64,000 nt of DNA. Origin: Diplolepis rosae. Its lineage: Eukaryota > Arthropoda > Insecta > Hymenoptera > Diplolepididae. The notes below the pieces were generated by a model that ran no database searches, was not told the DNA's origin, and worked only from the letters and a program-made list of their open reading frames with translations. This document shows, piece after piece, positions 1 to 10,692 of the stretch. Made by a program: the position numbers and the translations under genes. The DNA lies in assembly GCA_030998225.1 (NCBI GenBank), contig JAPYXD010000581.1:6459501-6523500 (forward strand). Reading direction: 5' to 3'. Positions within the stretch are counted from its first letter, which is position 1, and each line of letters starts with the position of its first letter.

Positions 1-209
1 AAATAATAAACAACGTAGCGTCTTCAAACTTCTAACTAGAACTTTATAAGGTTGGTACTTTAAACCGTAGTAATTTTTTTAAACAACACCTGTTATCTAT
101 GCGTCAAGTCGGGTACTTCTGGGACTATCCTTGTAACTTGTTTAGTCTAAGAAAACTTTGTTTTATATATACAAAAATATTCAGTTAATTCGAACAAATT
201 TTGGAAAAT

Positions 210-430
210 TTAAGGGGCACAACTATTTTGACCACCTGAAGAAAAGGTGATTTTTGTGAATTTAAAAGAAAACATTTTTCTATACACAATATGCTAAAAA
301 AAGACCCAAGTCGATCGGATGATTTGTTATCGAGTTACAGCTGCAGCAAATTTGAAAAATGTAGTTTTGAGAAAAACGCATTTAAAGACTTTAAAGATTT
401 TCAAAATTTCAAACTAGTTGTGCCCCTTAA
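210..430 (-). mobile_element. TTAA-flanked non-autonomous element, internally deleted copy
   Basis: Both ends read TTAAGGGGCACAACTA when read inward, and the element sits exactly between two TTAA sites. It matches the longer copy at 24038-24553 in reverse orientation, but a central segment is missing. No coding capacity. TTAA duplication is typical of piggyBac and Kolobok elements; the inward GGGG start does not match canonical piggyBac ends, so the superfamily is open. Confidence 0.72.
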
Positions 431-880
431 CCGATTCATGACTAATTCAAAGAAATATTTTTGGTTAATCTAACCAAAATTTAATTAGATCAAGCAAAGA
501 TGGTTTCTTCAAACTTGATTTGGTTCAAAGATCTATATTTTTTCCCGAATATCAGGTATCCTTTAAAAAAATTCGCCGCTTATTCAAGGTTTTCTCTTTT
601 CTTGTTAAGTGAACACCACATCTATATTTTTTTTCGAACTTCAGTAATTCCCGACACTCGGTTCTTTTAAACCAAGCAAAGTCCCCGTTATAAGAAAGAT
701 TTAAAACAATAAAGATCACAGAAAAGTCTTCAGAAGCAATAAAACCATTTTCTGAATAATTCATAATCCTTGAATAGCAAACATTCCAAAGATAGGCATT
801 TTTGAAAGATCATAGATTGTGCCACGTGGGACCAGCCACCTCAATTGAAAAATCTCAACGCGACGTGCACATAACTATAT
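431..880. other. AT-rich stretch, nothing recognised
   Basis: No credible coding region. The sequence around 533-555 (a run ATCTATATTTTTTCCCGAA) is loosely repeated near 620-640, which suggests old repeat decay. Otherwise I see nothing. Confidence 0.5.
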
Positions 881-1460
881 ATTACACAAATATATAGTAT
901 ATGCGAGAGAAATGAGAGTATCCCTTATGGCCATCCCTGAAAGCGGCAAGCTGACGGAAACCAAAGAATGAATTGGAGCAGACCACGTAATACAATAGCT
1001 ATACATATAGAAGATGTGGACCAACATGTTGGTGCCATATACAAATCCGAATTCGGCAACATATGCGTACGTGCACGAAGGCAAAGGCAATATGGAGAAA
1101 GGATATATACGTGGTTATATAAGTGCTTATATATGTGGATATATCCACCCTGGTCGAAGAGGCCGCGAGAGACCGTCCACAGGCCACAGCTTGCGAGTAT
1201 ATGGCGAAACTGAGCGCACCCCACGAATGTTAACGCGCCGCATTAGCCTGGTATTGGTTAGAACGACGCCGTACCGGCTCGCAATAATTCTGATAACGCA
1301 GCATGTTGTCATGTCGACCGGCATACGAAATATCCTCCACCTCCGACTTCCCTCCCAGCCCTGGCACAGCCACTGTCTTTATGCGAAGACGGAGAGAATC
1401 CGCACATTATATCTCGCGGTCCCCTTCGTTCTACCATAACGCGCCCCTTACGGCGCTTAT
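881..1460. other. GC-richer non-repetitive island
   Basis: Base composition rises clearly here compared with the AT-rich flanks, especially from 1200 to 1460. Several overlapping short open frames occur on both strands, as expected from stop-poor GC-rich DNA, and none resembles a known protein. TATA-rich dinucleotide runs lie at 885-903 and 1105-1145. It has no copies elsewhere in the window. It could be a conserved non-coding or regulatory segment, or an unrecognised exon. Confidence 0.3.
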
Positions 1461-2020
1461 ACTGTAAATATAGGAGTCGACTTTGAATTCTGGGGTCGCC
1501 TACTCACGCGAAAAATATGGAGGAAACTTTAAGAACGGTGCCATTTTCAAGGGTTTCAGAGAAGCTGGAAGTTTTTAGATATATGGTCATCATGTTATGT
1601 ACTCTCGAAGTTCACGGCAAATGAAATAACATCAACATTTTCGGAGAAACGAATATACGTGATATACACTTCTGTAAATGATATACATTGATTTTTAAAA
1701 TATTCTTGTCAAAAGCTACACTTTTTTGATTTTATTGATTCAGTTAGCTGTACTAGTTAATCCAGAGTCTTAATTACTCAGCAAGATATTATGAAGACTT
1801 ACCTTCAAAATAAGACCGAAAACTTTTAAGTACTTTAATTATTTTCAGAGTTATTAATAATTTTCAAAATAATCGAAACTTTACATTTTTTGTAATATAC
1901 CTTTATAAAATGAACAACTCGCTTTCAACTTATTTCATTAGATGCATAATTTTATTAAAACTAATGCTATTTATAATTAAAATTAGTGTACCTTGTATTG
2001 GCCCTTAATATCAATAGAAT
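1461..2020. other. AT-rich stretch, nothing recognised
   Basis: No open frame of note, no inverted repeat and no match to the repeats elsewhere in the window. Confidence 0.5.
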
Positions 2021-2078
2021 GGTATGTTGTTGGAAAATTGGCTTCAGGGTCCATAAAAAGATAAAGTCAAATTTAATC

Positions 2079-2113
2079 AAACGTTTCTGCTCTGATCGGA
2101 GCCCTCATCAGTG
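2079..2113 (-). ncRNA. Hammerhead-like ribozyme motif, copy 1 (probably decayed)
   Basis: On the minus strand the core box CTGATGA lies at 2111-2105 and GAAAC at 2087-2083, separated by a GGCTC/GAGC stem II. The nucleotide closing stem II before GAAA is A instead of C. The cleavage triplet is GTT rather than GTC. Both changes suggest reduced or lost activity. Confidence 0.42.
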
Positions 2114-2252
2114 ATATTTATTAAAATCTAGAAAATACGAAAAGGTTGCTGTCGCTAATTTCACATATTTTCTCAGAGTTACTAGAGTACTTAAAATATG
2201 GCACAAAAAGGAGTACTTGATATATTAAATGAAAAAAGGAAAGTTTGGATAT

Positions 2253-2700
2253 ATTCTTTGGTGCGAAGCTGAATATGAGTAGCTTGGTATAGACCATTAA
2301 GGCTATCTTTTGACTACTTTTTTCGGAAACTATTTTAAAACTATTTACAAACTATGTATAAAAAAATATTCACATTTTTGCATATCCTGTCCATACCGGT
2401 GTCTACAAATAAATTCGCAAAGCTGAATTGGTTGAGGCTATTAGGGCTTTGTTTGAACTATTTTACCTAAACTATTTTAAAACTATGTTGAAATATGTAT
2501 ATATATTGGTATGTCCTATCCATTCACGTATCTGCAATAAATTCTTTGGTGTAAAGCTGAATGGGAATAGGTTGATCTCGAACATTAAGGTTATTTTTAA
2601 ACTATTTGTCTGAAAACTATTCTTAAACGATTTATAAAAAATATTCACATTTTGAATGTCTAATCTATACCGGTGTCTATAAATAAATTCTACGATTACA
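2253..2700. repeat. ~150-bp tandem sub-repeat, first block
   Basis: The phrase AAATTCTTTGGTG followed by GAAGCTGAATGG-like sequence recurs near 2253, 2409, 2529 and 2684, each unit ending in CCTGTCCATACCGGTGTCTA-like sequence. Units are diverged and vary in length (about 120 to 156 bp). Confidence 0.7.
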
Positions 2701-3196
2701 AGTTAAATAGAAGAGCTTGATCTAGAGCATTAATAATTTTTAAACAAGTACTAAAGGATTATTTATATAATTAATAATTAATAAAATAATAATTAATAAA
2801 AATTAATTTATAAGTCTATTTGAGGTATTCAAGCTTTCCAATCTCATGAACGCAGAAACAAAAAAGTTTTAATGACTAACCTTTCAAGTAAATAGAGAAA
2901 AATTCAATTATTTGCACAAAATCCAGGGTTAAAGGTTTTTTTCTCTTTTTGTTGAAGGGCTTCTCCGAACAACACATATTAATACCAAATTCACTCTGAG
3001 AAGTTCGAATTGTGACTGATTTTGAAGTTTCGAAGGGGTTTGTAGAATGCGGCTTGCCAGATGAAATGGAGAGAAATTTTGTGTGTGAAGGTTTTCCTTT
3101 TTGAATTTGAAAGGAAAACGTGAGAGGAAAAACAATAACTAACACTTGGAACGGTTGCATTGGTTTTAATGTCTACAAATGAAGAAGTCTATTTAA

Positions 3197-3235
3197 TCAG
3201 ACGTTTCGGCTCAGATCGGAGCCCTCATCAGTGAT
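3197..3235 (-). ncRNA. Hammerhead-like ribozyme motif, copy 2
   Basis: Minus strand: CTGATGA at 3231-3225, a 5-bp stem II GGCTC/GAGCC with a 6-nt loop, then GAAACGTC at 3207-3200. A short stem I is available (ATCA before the core, TGAT after the GTC). One unpaired G sits between CTGATGA and stem II, as in the copy at 48956-48998. There is no room for a separate stem III loop, so any activity would probably need a dimer through the palindromic ACGT, a property proposed for Penelope-type hammerheads. This is the better preserved of the two copies in the tandem. The motif is seen; activity is inference. Confidence 0.55.
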
Positions 3236-3515
3236 ATTGATTAAAATTTAGAGAATACAAAAAAATGGGTGTCGCTGATTTCACATTTTTTTGGAATAAC
3301 TAGAGTACTTGACGTATAATACAAAAAGGAGTACTCGATGCGTTAAATTAAATTTATAATTGAAAATGGAAAGTTTCGATATTCGATCAGGACAAAAGTT
3401 GTTAACTTTAATCTTCTCTATGAAAACACTTTACATAGATGTGCTACATTTCTCAGAATAGTTTGCAGGGTTTCCTGGGGAAACCATAAATTATATACTT
3501 AAGTTTGAATCCAAA

Positions 3516-3990
3516 TAAATTCTTTGGTACGAAGCTGAATTGAAAGAATTTGGTTGAGGCTATTAGGGCTTTGTTTGAACTATTTTACCTAAAAACTATC
3601 TTAAAACTATGTTGAAATATGTATCTGTATTTTTGTATCTCCTGTCCATACCCGTATATACAATAAATTCTTTGGTGTGAAGTTGAATGGGAACAGCTTG
3701 ATTTAGAGCATTAAGGCTATTTTTGAATTATTTTGTCAGAATAACTATTTTTTTTTAAGTATTTATATTTTTGGATGTCTTATCCTAAATAATATCTTAT
3801 CTTATTATCTACAAATAAAATCTTTGGTGAAAAGCTGAATGGTATGAGCTTGATTTATACCAGTAATGCTATTTTTGACTATTTTGCCTAAAAAAAATTA
3901 TTTTTAAATTATTTTTTAAAAATTATTTATATTTTTGTGTGTCTCATCCTTACCCCAATCCACAATAAATTCTTTGTTGCGAAGATACTT
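3516..3990. repeat. ~150-bp tandem sub-repeat, second block
   Basis: Same unit as at 2253-2700. Unit starts lie near 3516, 3665, 3818 and 3966 (periods 149, 153 and 148 bp), each beginning AAATTCTTTGGTG or a close variant. The more regular spacing suggests this block is less eroded. Confidence 0.75.
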
Positions 3991-4420
3991 CAAGAATAAA
4001 AAATATTGCACATATAAGCCATATCATGGCGGAATAGTGTAAGAAAATATATCAAAATTACTTCAAATGTAAATAAAAGACATGCAGGAACTCTGATGAA
4101 AAAAATTGCATGTAAATTTCTTTTGGAAGAACCAGGGTGAATTATGGCACACACAGAAATTTTTTAAGATGCCTTAAGCTAAAAGCTAGATATCCAAACT
4201 CTCCAGTCTTAACTGATTTCGATTAAAATTTAACTAACCTTCTATGTAGGCAGCAAGGAATCCTTTTTCTTTAATAAAAAATCTTGGTTGAAGATGGAAT
4301 TTATAATTCTTGTTTTCTTTTTCCTATGAAATGTTTTCTGAAGACACATAATTTTTTCACCAAACTCACTGTAAGTTGTTAGGTTTGTGACTGATTTTTG
4401 TATGTATGGAGAGGACAGTT

Positions 4421-5219
4421 GGGAGGAGAAACAAGCAGACGAAGGTGGATGAAAAAAACTTTGAAAGGAAGATTGTAAATTGTAACCAGAGTCCGAAGAG
4501 TTCAGCACATTTTCGACAGATATGGAGACAATCTATGCATTTTCTAGTTGGGGAGAGAGTTGAGAAAGAGAGCAATACCGTAAAAAGGAAAGAAAACTCC
4601 TGAGAATCAATTGACCCAAAGAAATGTTTCCTCTTTTTTAATTTTTGTTAATTAGAATTCACGTATAAAATATGAAATATCGTTCTAAACATGCAGACAA
4701 AATTCAAAAAATCGAAGTTGTCAATCCCATATCAAACTTGCTTTCAAATTAAATTATCTAAAATAGGAAGGACAACCCAATTCTAATACTTGCTAATTGT
4801 ATGTTGAAATGAAAAATAAAATAACAAATCCCACATTTGTATTATTTACTTTATTATAATATAGGTTATGTTTAAGAAAATTCTTGATCACGAATCTATT
4901 AATATTAGGAAGATTAGATGTTAAAATGTAGATAAATTTTCAAAAAAATGCTTTTGTGACTATTCGTTAGTTCAATTTTGGGATAATTGTACTCTAATTT
5001 TAATTCTTTTTTTAAATATAGACACCGACATCGGTAATCACAAACACAACGCACACATTAAACAAAGTGACTATCCAAATACACTTGCACTTTGAATTAT
5101 CAAATGGAAAATTTGTTCAAAGTTTAATGTATTTATTATTTATTATCACATATACTCTTTACTTACCCTTATTTACTTGAAATTTCGGAACAGAATGTGA
5201 CACAATGCTCCACAATGTT
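4421..5219. other. AT-rich stretch, nothing recognised
   Basis: The purine-rich segment at 4400-4600 gives short overlapping open frames on both strands with no family resemblance. No inverted or tandem repeat is evident. Confidence 0.5.
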
Positions 5220-5352
5220 AAGAAATGAGCCGATTCTGGTTGACCAATTCTTCGTTGAAACAGAATCGATACTCCAAGAATCGATTCCAGAATCGATTCT
5301 GAAGGCAAGAGAATCGAATGATTTTGAAGAATCGAGTAGAATCGCCCATCCC
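5220..5352. repeat. Cluster of AATCGATTC words
   Basis: The self-complementary word GAATCGATTC or one-off variants (AATCGATACTCC, AATCGATTCCAG, GAATCGATTCTG, GAATCGAATG, AATCGAGTAG) recur at roughly 12-20 bp steps. It resembles the interior of the element at 17548-18653, which also iterates GATTCTGAATCGATT, so it may be a fragment of a similar element. Confidence 0.5.
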
Positions 5353-5364
5353 TTTTGCTGGCTA

Positions 5365-6316
5365 TAAGGTAGTGGACCCGATATCCGATAGGTATCCTAC
5401 AGTCGATAACTGCGACAATTAAATTGATTTAAAAAATGATATGTATTTATATTATACAAACAAATAATTGTATAAGAAACTTAAATATCTCAAATTTCTA
5501 TTTCATAAATTCGAAAAAAAATCGAGCGGTGCCATATTTGCAAAAAAATACAAAGTTCGTGTCAACTCGTGAAACCATCTCATTATGCCTTGCTGCTGGC
5601 CGTCAGAGCTAACGGAGACTCGTTGATGGTTGTAATTTTCGTTATTTCAGACACAAAGACAAGAGTCACAAAAAGATTACTAATTATACACTTTAATTTA
5701 AAATTTTGAATAATTTTTATAAAGAGTTTAATATTTAAAAATGTATAAAATGTTCATTTTCCTTAAGTGTTCGTTTTTTGTTGTTTATTAATATAAAAAA
5801 TTATAAATATTTCATTTAAATTAATTATTATAGATAATTTAGTCAATTTATAAATAATTTATTCAAATGAAAATTATAAATAAAATGAAATTATAAATGT
5901 TTATTTATAATTGTTATGAATAATTTTATTACATATTTAATAAACAATAAGTAAGATTTATTGACAATAAAACAAGGCATCTTTTTTGAGAGTAATCTTG
6001 ACATCCCTAACCTCATTTCAGTTCGGATCATCTATATCGACTATTGGGGTCCCTCAGGTCTCAATAACTGCTTCGGCGGGTAAAGTCGTTATCGACTACT
6101 GCGCCTTAGCAGTCTTTGTTTGAATATTTCTTTTTTAAATATTAATATTAAAAAATTCTATATTTCACTGTATCAATAGCTTAAAAAATATTTAGATTAC
6201 TTATTAAAAATTGCTTCACTATTTTCTTTCAATTTAAAATGCCTTGAAGAGCTTTCAGACTGGTAAAACTCGACACCCTTCCCATTAGGTTATCGAGTAT
6301 CGGGTCCGTTACCTTA
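5365..6316. mobile_element. Non-autonomous TIR element, ~950 bp
   Basis: The left end reads TAAGGTAGTGGACCCGATA and the right end, inverted, TAAGGTAACGGACCCGATA. A second inverted pair just inside (GTCGATAACTGCGAC near 5403, GTCGTTATCGAC near 6086) continues the symmetry. The interior is very AT-rich with no transposase. Target duplication is unclear. Confidence 0.62.
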
Positions 6317-6317
6317 T

Positions 6318-7341
6318 GTATCATCTCTAAACTCATCCGTTTTTTTTAATTGTCAGCTCTGTCTACGATTTGGATATTGTCAAAGTTAAATGTGTGATCT
6401 TGTTCCCATGCGTGTTTTGTTAAGGCAGTCAATTTGTCCATAAAAATAGATAAACCTATAATGATTTAGGGGAGACAGAGGGAAAAGGCAGATAGGAAAA
6501 AATTGAGGGCGTTGTACATATAAGGGGAAGGGTAAACAAAATTTGAAGTTCTATAAAATTTATTGTTTATTAATAAATAACATTTGACGAAACGTTATTT
6601 CTTTCGCTCTAACTCGATATAATATTTATATAAAAACCCAAGATTTTTCAATTATATATAATTTCATCAATGAAGTCTCGGTTTTTGCAATTGAGGTACT
6701 CAAGCGAGACAAATCCGTTGGGGTAATTGCCCATAACGTCGATTTACATCGGCTCTTTCTTTTAGAATCGTCCCTAGTTTAAAAACGCACATTACTTAAG
6801 GTTGGGTACGTTTCCAAGCAACTGGTAACTGTTGCAAAGTATGACTTACTTCCTCGGCCATTTTAAGTTCCACCCTGATGCGGACGTTAAGAACAGCGCG
6901 AGCTAAACTGACAAATTTAAAAAGTTCAGAGTGCGTCACCTGGGGGCGCTAAGAGCGATGCCATCGAACTTGTCTCGTCGTTCCATGAGCTTCCCGTAAA
7001 CTCGAAACAGCTTTTTTATGCAGACATTATTACCTGGTTTTCTAATAAAATTTCCCGGATGTGAACTTTTATTAAATCAATATTCATACACATGCTTCTC
7101 ACCAAGATTGTATAAATTGCAAAAAGTCTGATACCGATTTGTTTAGTTAAACCAACCAAAGGATTTGTTTCATTCTACCAAATATGGTTTGTTTTGTTAC
7201 GATTTGCTTGGATCAAACAAATATTTTTGTTGATTTAATAAAAGAATTTAATTTTTTTATTTAAATGGTTTGCTTGGATCAACTATATTTTTGTCTGTGT
7301 GACTTAGGTTATTTAAAAATACTTAAGAACATTTTAAGGTA
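6318..7341. other. Unassigned stretch with a TTTGNTTNNACCAAAC-rich patch
   Basis: Between 6430 and 7010 the DNA is non-repetitive and mildly GC-richer, with no recognisable protein. From about 7130 to 7310, words like GGTTTGTTTTG, GATCAAACAAA and AACCAACCAAAGG recur in both orientations, resembling the interior of 37540-37920 and of 41340-41560. That patch may be an eroded member of the CAC-ended element class. Confidence 0.4.
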
Positions 7342-8209
7342 CAGTACCGGTCAGAATTGTGGGACCACCTTTTTTTCGATGATTGCTTAAATTATCTTAA
7401 TTTCAATTCTGTGAGTGGTGAAATTTGTACTCTTAATAATGTGAAAGCCATCAAAATTATCTTTAAAATTAGTCTAGAATGAAGTAGTTTCGTTAAACTT
7501 TAAAGAAGTTATTGCAAACAAAGTCCAAATTTCAATGTTTTCTTAAATTTTAAATAACTTTCGAAACAATCAACATTTTTTAATGTTCTTAGGCTCATTT
7601 TGAAGATAAAATTCTACAGAATCGCAGTAAATTGTCATTATAATTCTATAATGTTTTTCTTGCATAATGCAAAGAGTTGAAGTTGTAACAAAAAAGTAGG
7701 GAAATTTCAAAAACATTTCATCTGTAGGTAAATCATAATAAAAATCATATGAATATATATTTTAAGGGAATTCAATACGAAATTCAGGATTATATGTTTT
7801 ATATATCTTATAAAAATATTTTTCTCAGCAAACGCAATATTGGAATTTTTCCAACTTTTTTATTTGAACTTCAACCTCGAGCAGTATGTAAGAAAAAAAT
7901 TACAGATTAATTATAAAAATTTGATTCGATTTTGTAGAAATTTAGCTTTAAAATTATTCCAAGAACATTAAAAAATGTTCATTATTTCGAAAGTTATTTA
8001 AAATTTAAGAATGCATTGAAATCTTGATTATTTCTGCAATAACTTCTTAAAATTTAACAAAACGAATTCATACTGGGCTCATTTTATAAATAATTTTGAT
8101 AGCTTTGAATTTAATTAAAAGAAACAATTTTTTTACTTACATAATTCAAATTAGGATAATTTAAGCAATTATCGAAAAACAGGTGGACCCACAATTCTGA
8201 CCGGTACTG
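7342..8209. mobile_element. Long-palindrome Tc1/mariner-type MITE
   Basis: A CAGTACCGGTCAGAATTG end (7342 on) and its near-perfect inverse ending at 8209 are flanked by TA on both sides (7340-7341 and 8210-8211). The inverted match runs inward with modest divergence for about 300 bp per arm: TTGCTTAAATTATC, TTTAAATAACTTTCGAAA and ACATTTTTTAATGTTCTT all recur inverted. The unit is thus one large hairpin. Ends and TA target fit Tc1-like elements. No transposase is encoded, so mobilisation would be in trans. Confidence 0.85.
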
Positions 8210-8211
8210 TA

Positions 8212-9345
8212 CTTCGATAAATCCCAAGGCACTTCAAGATATTCGCATTAAACATACTCCTGGATACTTCACGGTATTTTGAGATACATCAAGGTACTTC
8301 AGAACATTTAAAATTCTTCAGGATATTTCACATACTTCGTAATATTTTAAGGTACTCCGGGGATATTTCAAACTACTTCAGGACACTCCAAAATGTATAC
8401 TTCCAGATATTTTAAGGTACTTTGAAATATTCCAGTGACTTGCGAATATTTCATATACTTCAGAATATTTCAGGGTACATTTCGGATAGTTTAAGATACT
8501 TTAGAATATTTCAGTAACTTCCAAATATTTTACATACTTTCAGATACTTTACATAGTTTAGAACATTTCAGGGTACTTGACGATATTTCAAGACGCTTCG
8601 GAAAATATCAAGATACAAGTAACAACATATTCCGACGTACCTTAGGATATTTTTGATACTTCCTAATATTTCAGGCTACGTTAGAATATTTGGAAGCACG
8701 TTGAGACATTTAAAAGTACTTCAAGATATTCTAATGTGATTTTGGATATTTCAAAGTGCTTCAGGATTTTTTTATCGCTTCGAAATATTTCAGTAACTTT
8801 AGGATACTTCAAGATACTTTAGAATATTCAAAGGTCACTCCGCATATTTCACTTTAAAATATTTTAAGATATTTATGGTAAATGGCGAGGTACAAGTAAC
8901 AAGATATTCAAATTTACTTCGGGATATTTCACGGTACTTCAAAATTTTCCAAGGTAATTTATGATATTTTAGGGTATTTTAGAATATTTATGCTTCTTCA
9001 ACATATTTCAATACAATCCAATATATTTCAATGAGTTCAGGATATTCCAAGACACTTCAGGAAATTCCAAGGTAATTCAGGATATTTTGAGGTATTGCAA
9101 AATATTCTTTAATACTTTAAAATATTCCAGTGACTTCAGTATATTCTAAGAATTTCAGGATACCTGAAGAATACTTCAATGACTTTAGGATATTTCAAGA
9201 TACTTCTGACTATTCAAAGTACACTTAGCATATTTTTTAAACACTTCAGAGTATTTTAAGGTAGACAATGATATTTCACATACCTTGAAATATTACAAGG
9301 TACTTCTGGAAATTTTAAATTCATTTGTATATTGTCAGTATTGTA
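8212..9345. repeat. Degenerate ~20-bp minisatellite, ~1.1 kb
   Basis: The phrase AAGGTACTTCAGGATATTTC and close variants (CACGGTACTTCA, TTTCAAGATACTTC, AATATTTCAGGGTAC) repeat for over 1.1 kb with about 18-21 bp spacing, on the order of fifty units. It begins within a few bases of the end of the palindromic MITE. No coding role. Confidence 0.82.
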
Positions 9346-9455
9346 TCATTTTTCTAATATTTTAATATTTCCGGCTATCTGCTTTTTTCAAACGCAAATA
9401 AAATAAATTTAAATAAAGAATGTTCCAAATTGACACTAAACTCCTAGATTATACA

Positions 9456-10692
9456 CACGGAAAAAAATGAAATGTCTGCTACTGTTAACTGCAGTTAGCT
9501 GTCGACTAGTTAATTGTGATTGATAAAAAGTTTGCTGAGAGAGTTAACAGTTTGCTGGGACAGTTAAAAAATGTTAGCTGCAATCGAAGTTGAAAATTTG
9601 CATTGGACTCCTTAGCGTATTAAGAGTTGTAGCTAATCATTTGGTTGTTGCTGCTAAACAGTTTACTCCCCTAGAAAATCTCAAAATTCGTACTCGTAGC
9701 TTTTAAAATTTTGCGCTGATATGTAAGAAGTTAGCAGCGGTTGCTAACGACTGCTTAGACATCCCGCGTTTTCTGTGATGCTCATGCGCACAAAGCGCGA
9801 CTAGTCAGATATTGTGCTATAAATGGTAAGTTGTACACCTGTCGCGTTGTTCTAAATTTAATTTATAAATAATTCGACGATTCGCGTTAATTTATAATGC
9901 AAATGACTGATTTGTAACTGATATCTGAAGATTGTATTGTAGGTTTTGTAATAGGTTCTTTATTATCCTATTTATTATCTTCATACTGAGGTTATCTTAA
10001 TTCTAAGTGTTGTATACTTGTACAATTGGGAGGCCGGAGATGCCTCGAGACTGAAGTATGACCGACGTTCAGAAGCCTCCCCATTTTTAAGCGAAGAATT
10101 TTTGAAAACATTATATTGGACTGGCAAGTATAAGTCGCTACTGTTCTCGGTAATGTTTCTACTTGTAGCTATAAGTTTGGTTATCAAAGCAGCTCGCGTT
10201 TTATTCTTATTCTTGAAAAATTATGCTGTGATTAAGGTTAGAACTGAATCAGCTTTTTTTCGTTTTTAATTTTGCAGGTTACGATATGTCGCAAGAAATT
10301 AGTTTTTTTGATATAACTTGCTAGCAGACTTTTGTGAGTATAGAAGGGTTACGAGATCATTTTTTTCTTAAGCACCCAGGTGTAACTGTATTTAAATGTA
10401 GGTTTTGAAGTTCAAAATCAATGATTTTGAGTGCTACCTCTATTTGCAGCAATTGCTAATAAAATTAACTAGTACTTCAAACGCTGTTAGAACAGGAAGA
10501 TAACACGACCGATAGGCTACTGCTCACAATCGTTGTTACCACTGCTAACGTAAATTAGCTGGCATCGCTAAACTACTGTAGCGAATAGACGTTAGTATTA
10601 GCAGTTAAGACATTCGCTGTCCGTATATCAAGTAACTTTCTTAGCTGTGGTAGCGAATATTTAGCTAATGCAGCTAATTATTTTTTTCCGTG
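9456..10692. mobile_element. CAC-ended subterminal-repeat element (AGTTAGCTG word)
   Basis: The ends are CACGGAAAAAAAT and, inverted, the same; the dinucleotide CA flanks both sides. Inside, the word TTAGCTGC or its inverse recurs many times (9490-9510, 9572, 9632, 9730, 10545-10600, 10640-10680). An 83-codon open frame at 10018-10269 has no family resemblance. The architecture, with short CAC termini and subterminal words in both orientations, fits a non-autonomous CACTA/CMC-like transposon; superfamily assignment is inference. Confidence 0.62.

Larger units (their letters stand above)
2021..4420 (-). mobile_element. Tandem Penelope-like or retrozyme-like remnant with hammerhead motifs
   Basis: Three landmarks occur twice in the same order. 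A hammerhead-like motif lies at 2079-2113 and 3197-3235. A block of ~150-bp sub-repeats lies at 2253-2700 and 3516-3990. A block giving related short translations on the minus strand lies at 2870-3160 and 4235-4400. Spacings are about 1.1 to 1.35 kb, so this is a diverged two-unit tandem. The motif GGCTTCAGGGTCC at 2040-2052 lies just downstream of the first hammerhead on the minus strand; the same motif lies downstream of the hammerhead-like sites at 35591-37004. Penelope-like elements and retrozymes are known to carry hammerheads in their terminal repeats and to occur as tandems. No reverse transcriptase is seen here, so the assignment rests on RNA motif and layout. Confidence 0.5.

Noticed and set aside
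210..430. 60-codon plus frame at 291-473 as a gene
   Set aside because: Lies across a TTAA element whose other copies do not keep the frame.
2876..3160. 94-codon minus frame as a conserved protein, because 4242-4508 gives a related translation
   Set aside because: The similarity is explained by the tandem duplication at DNA level; the two frames have indels and no known domain.
6586..6600. Hammerhead from ACGAAACGTT
   Set aside because: No core box or stem nearby on the correct strand.
8212..9345. CRISPR array
   Set aside because: Unit is diverged, has no constant repeat/spacer alternation, and the genome is clearly eukaryotic.
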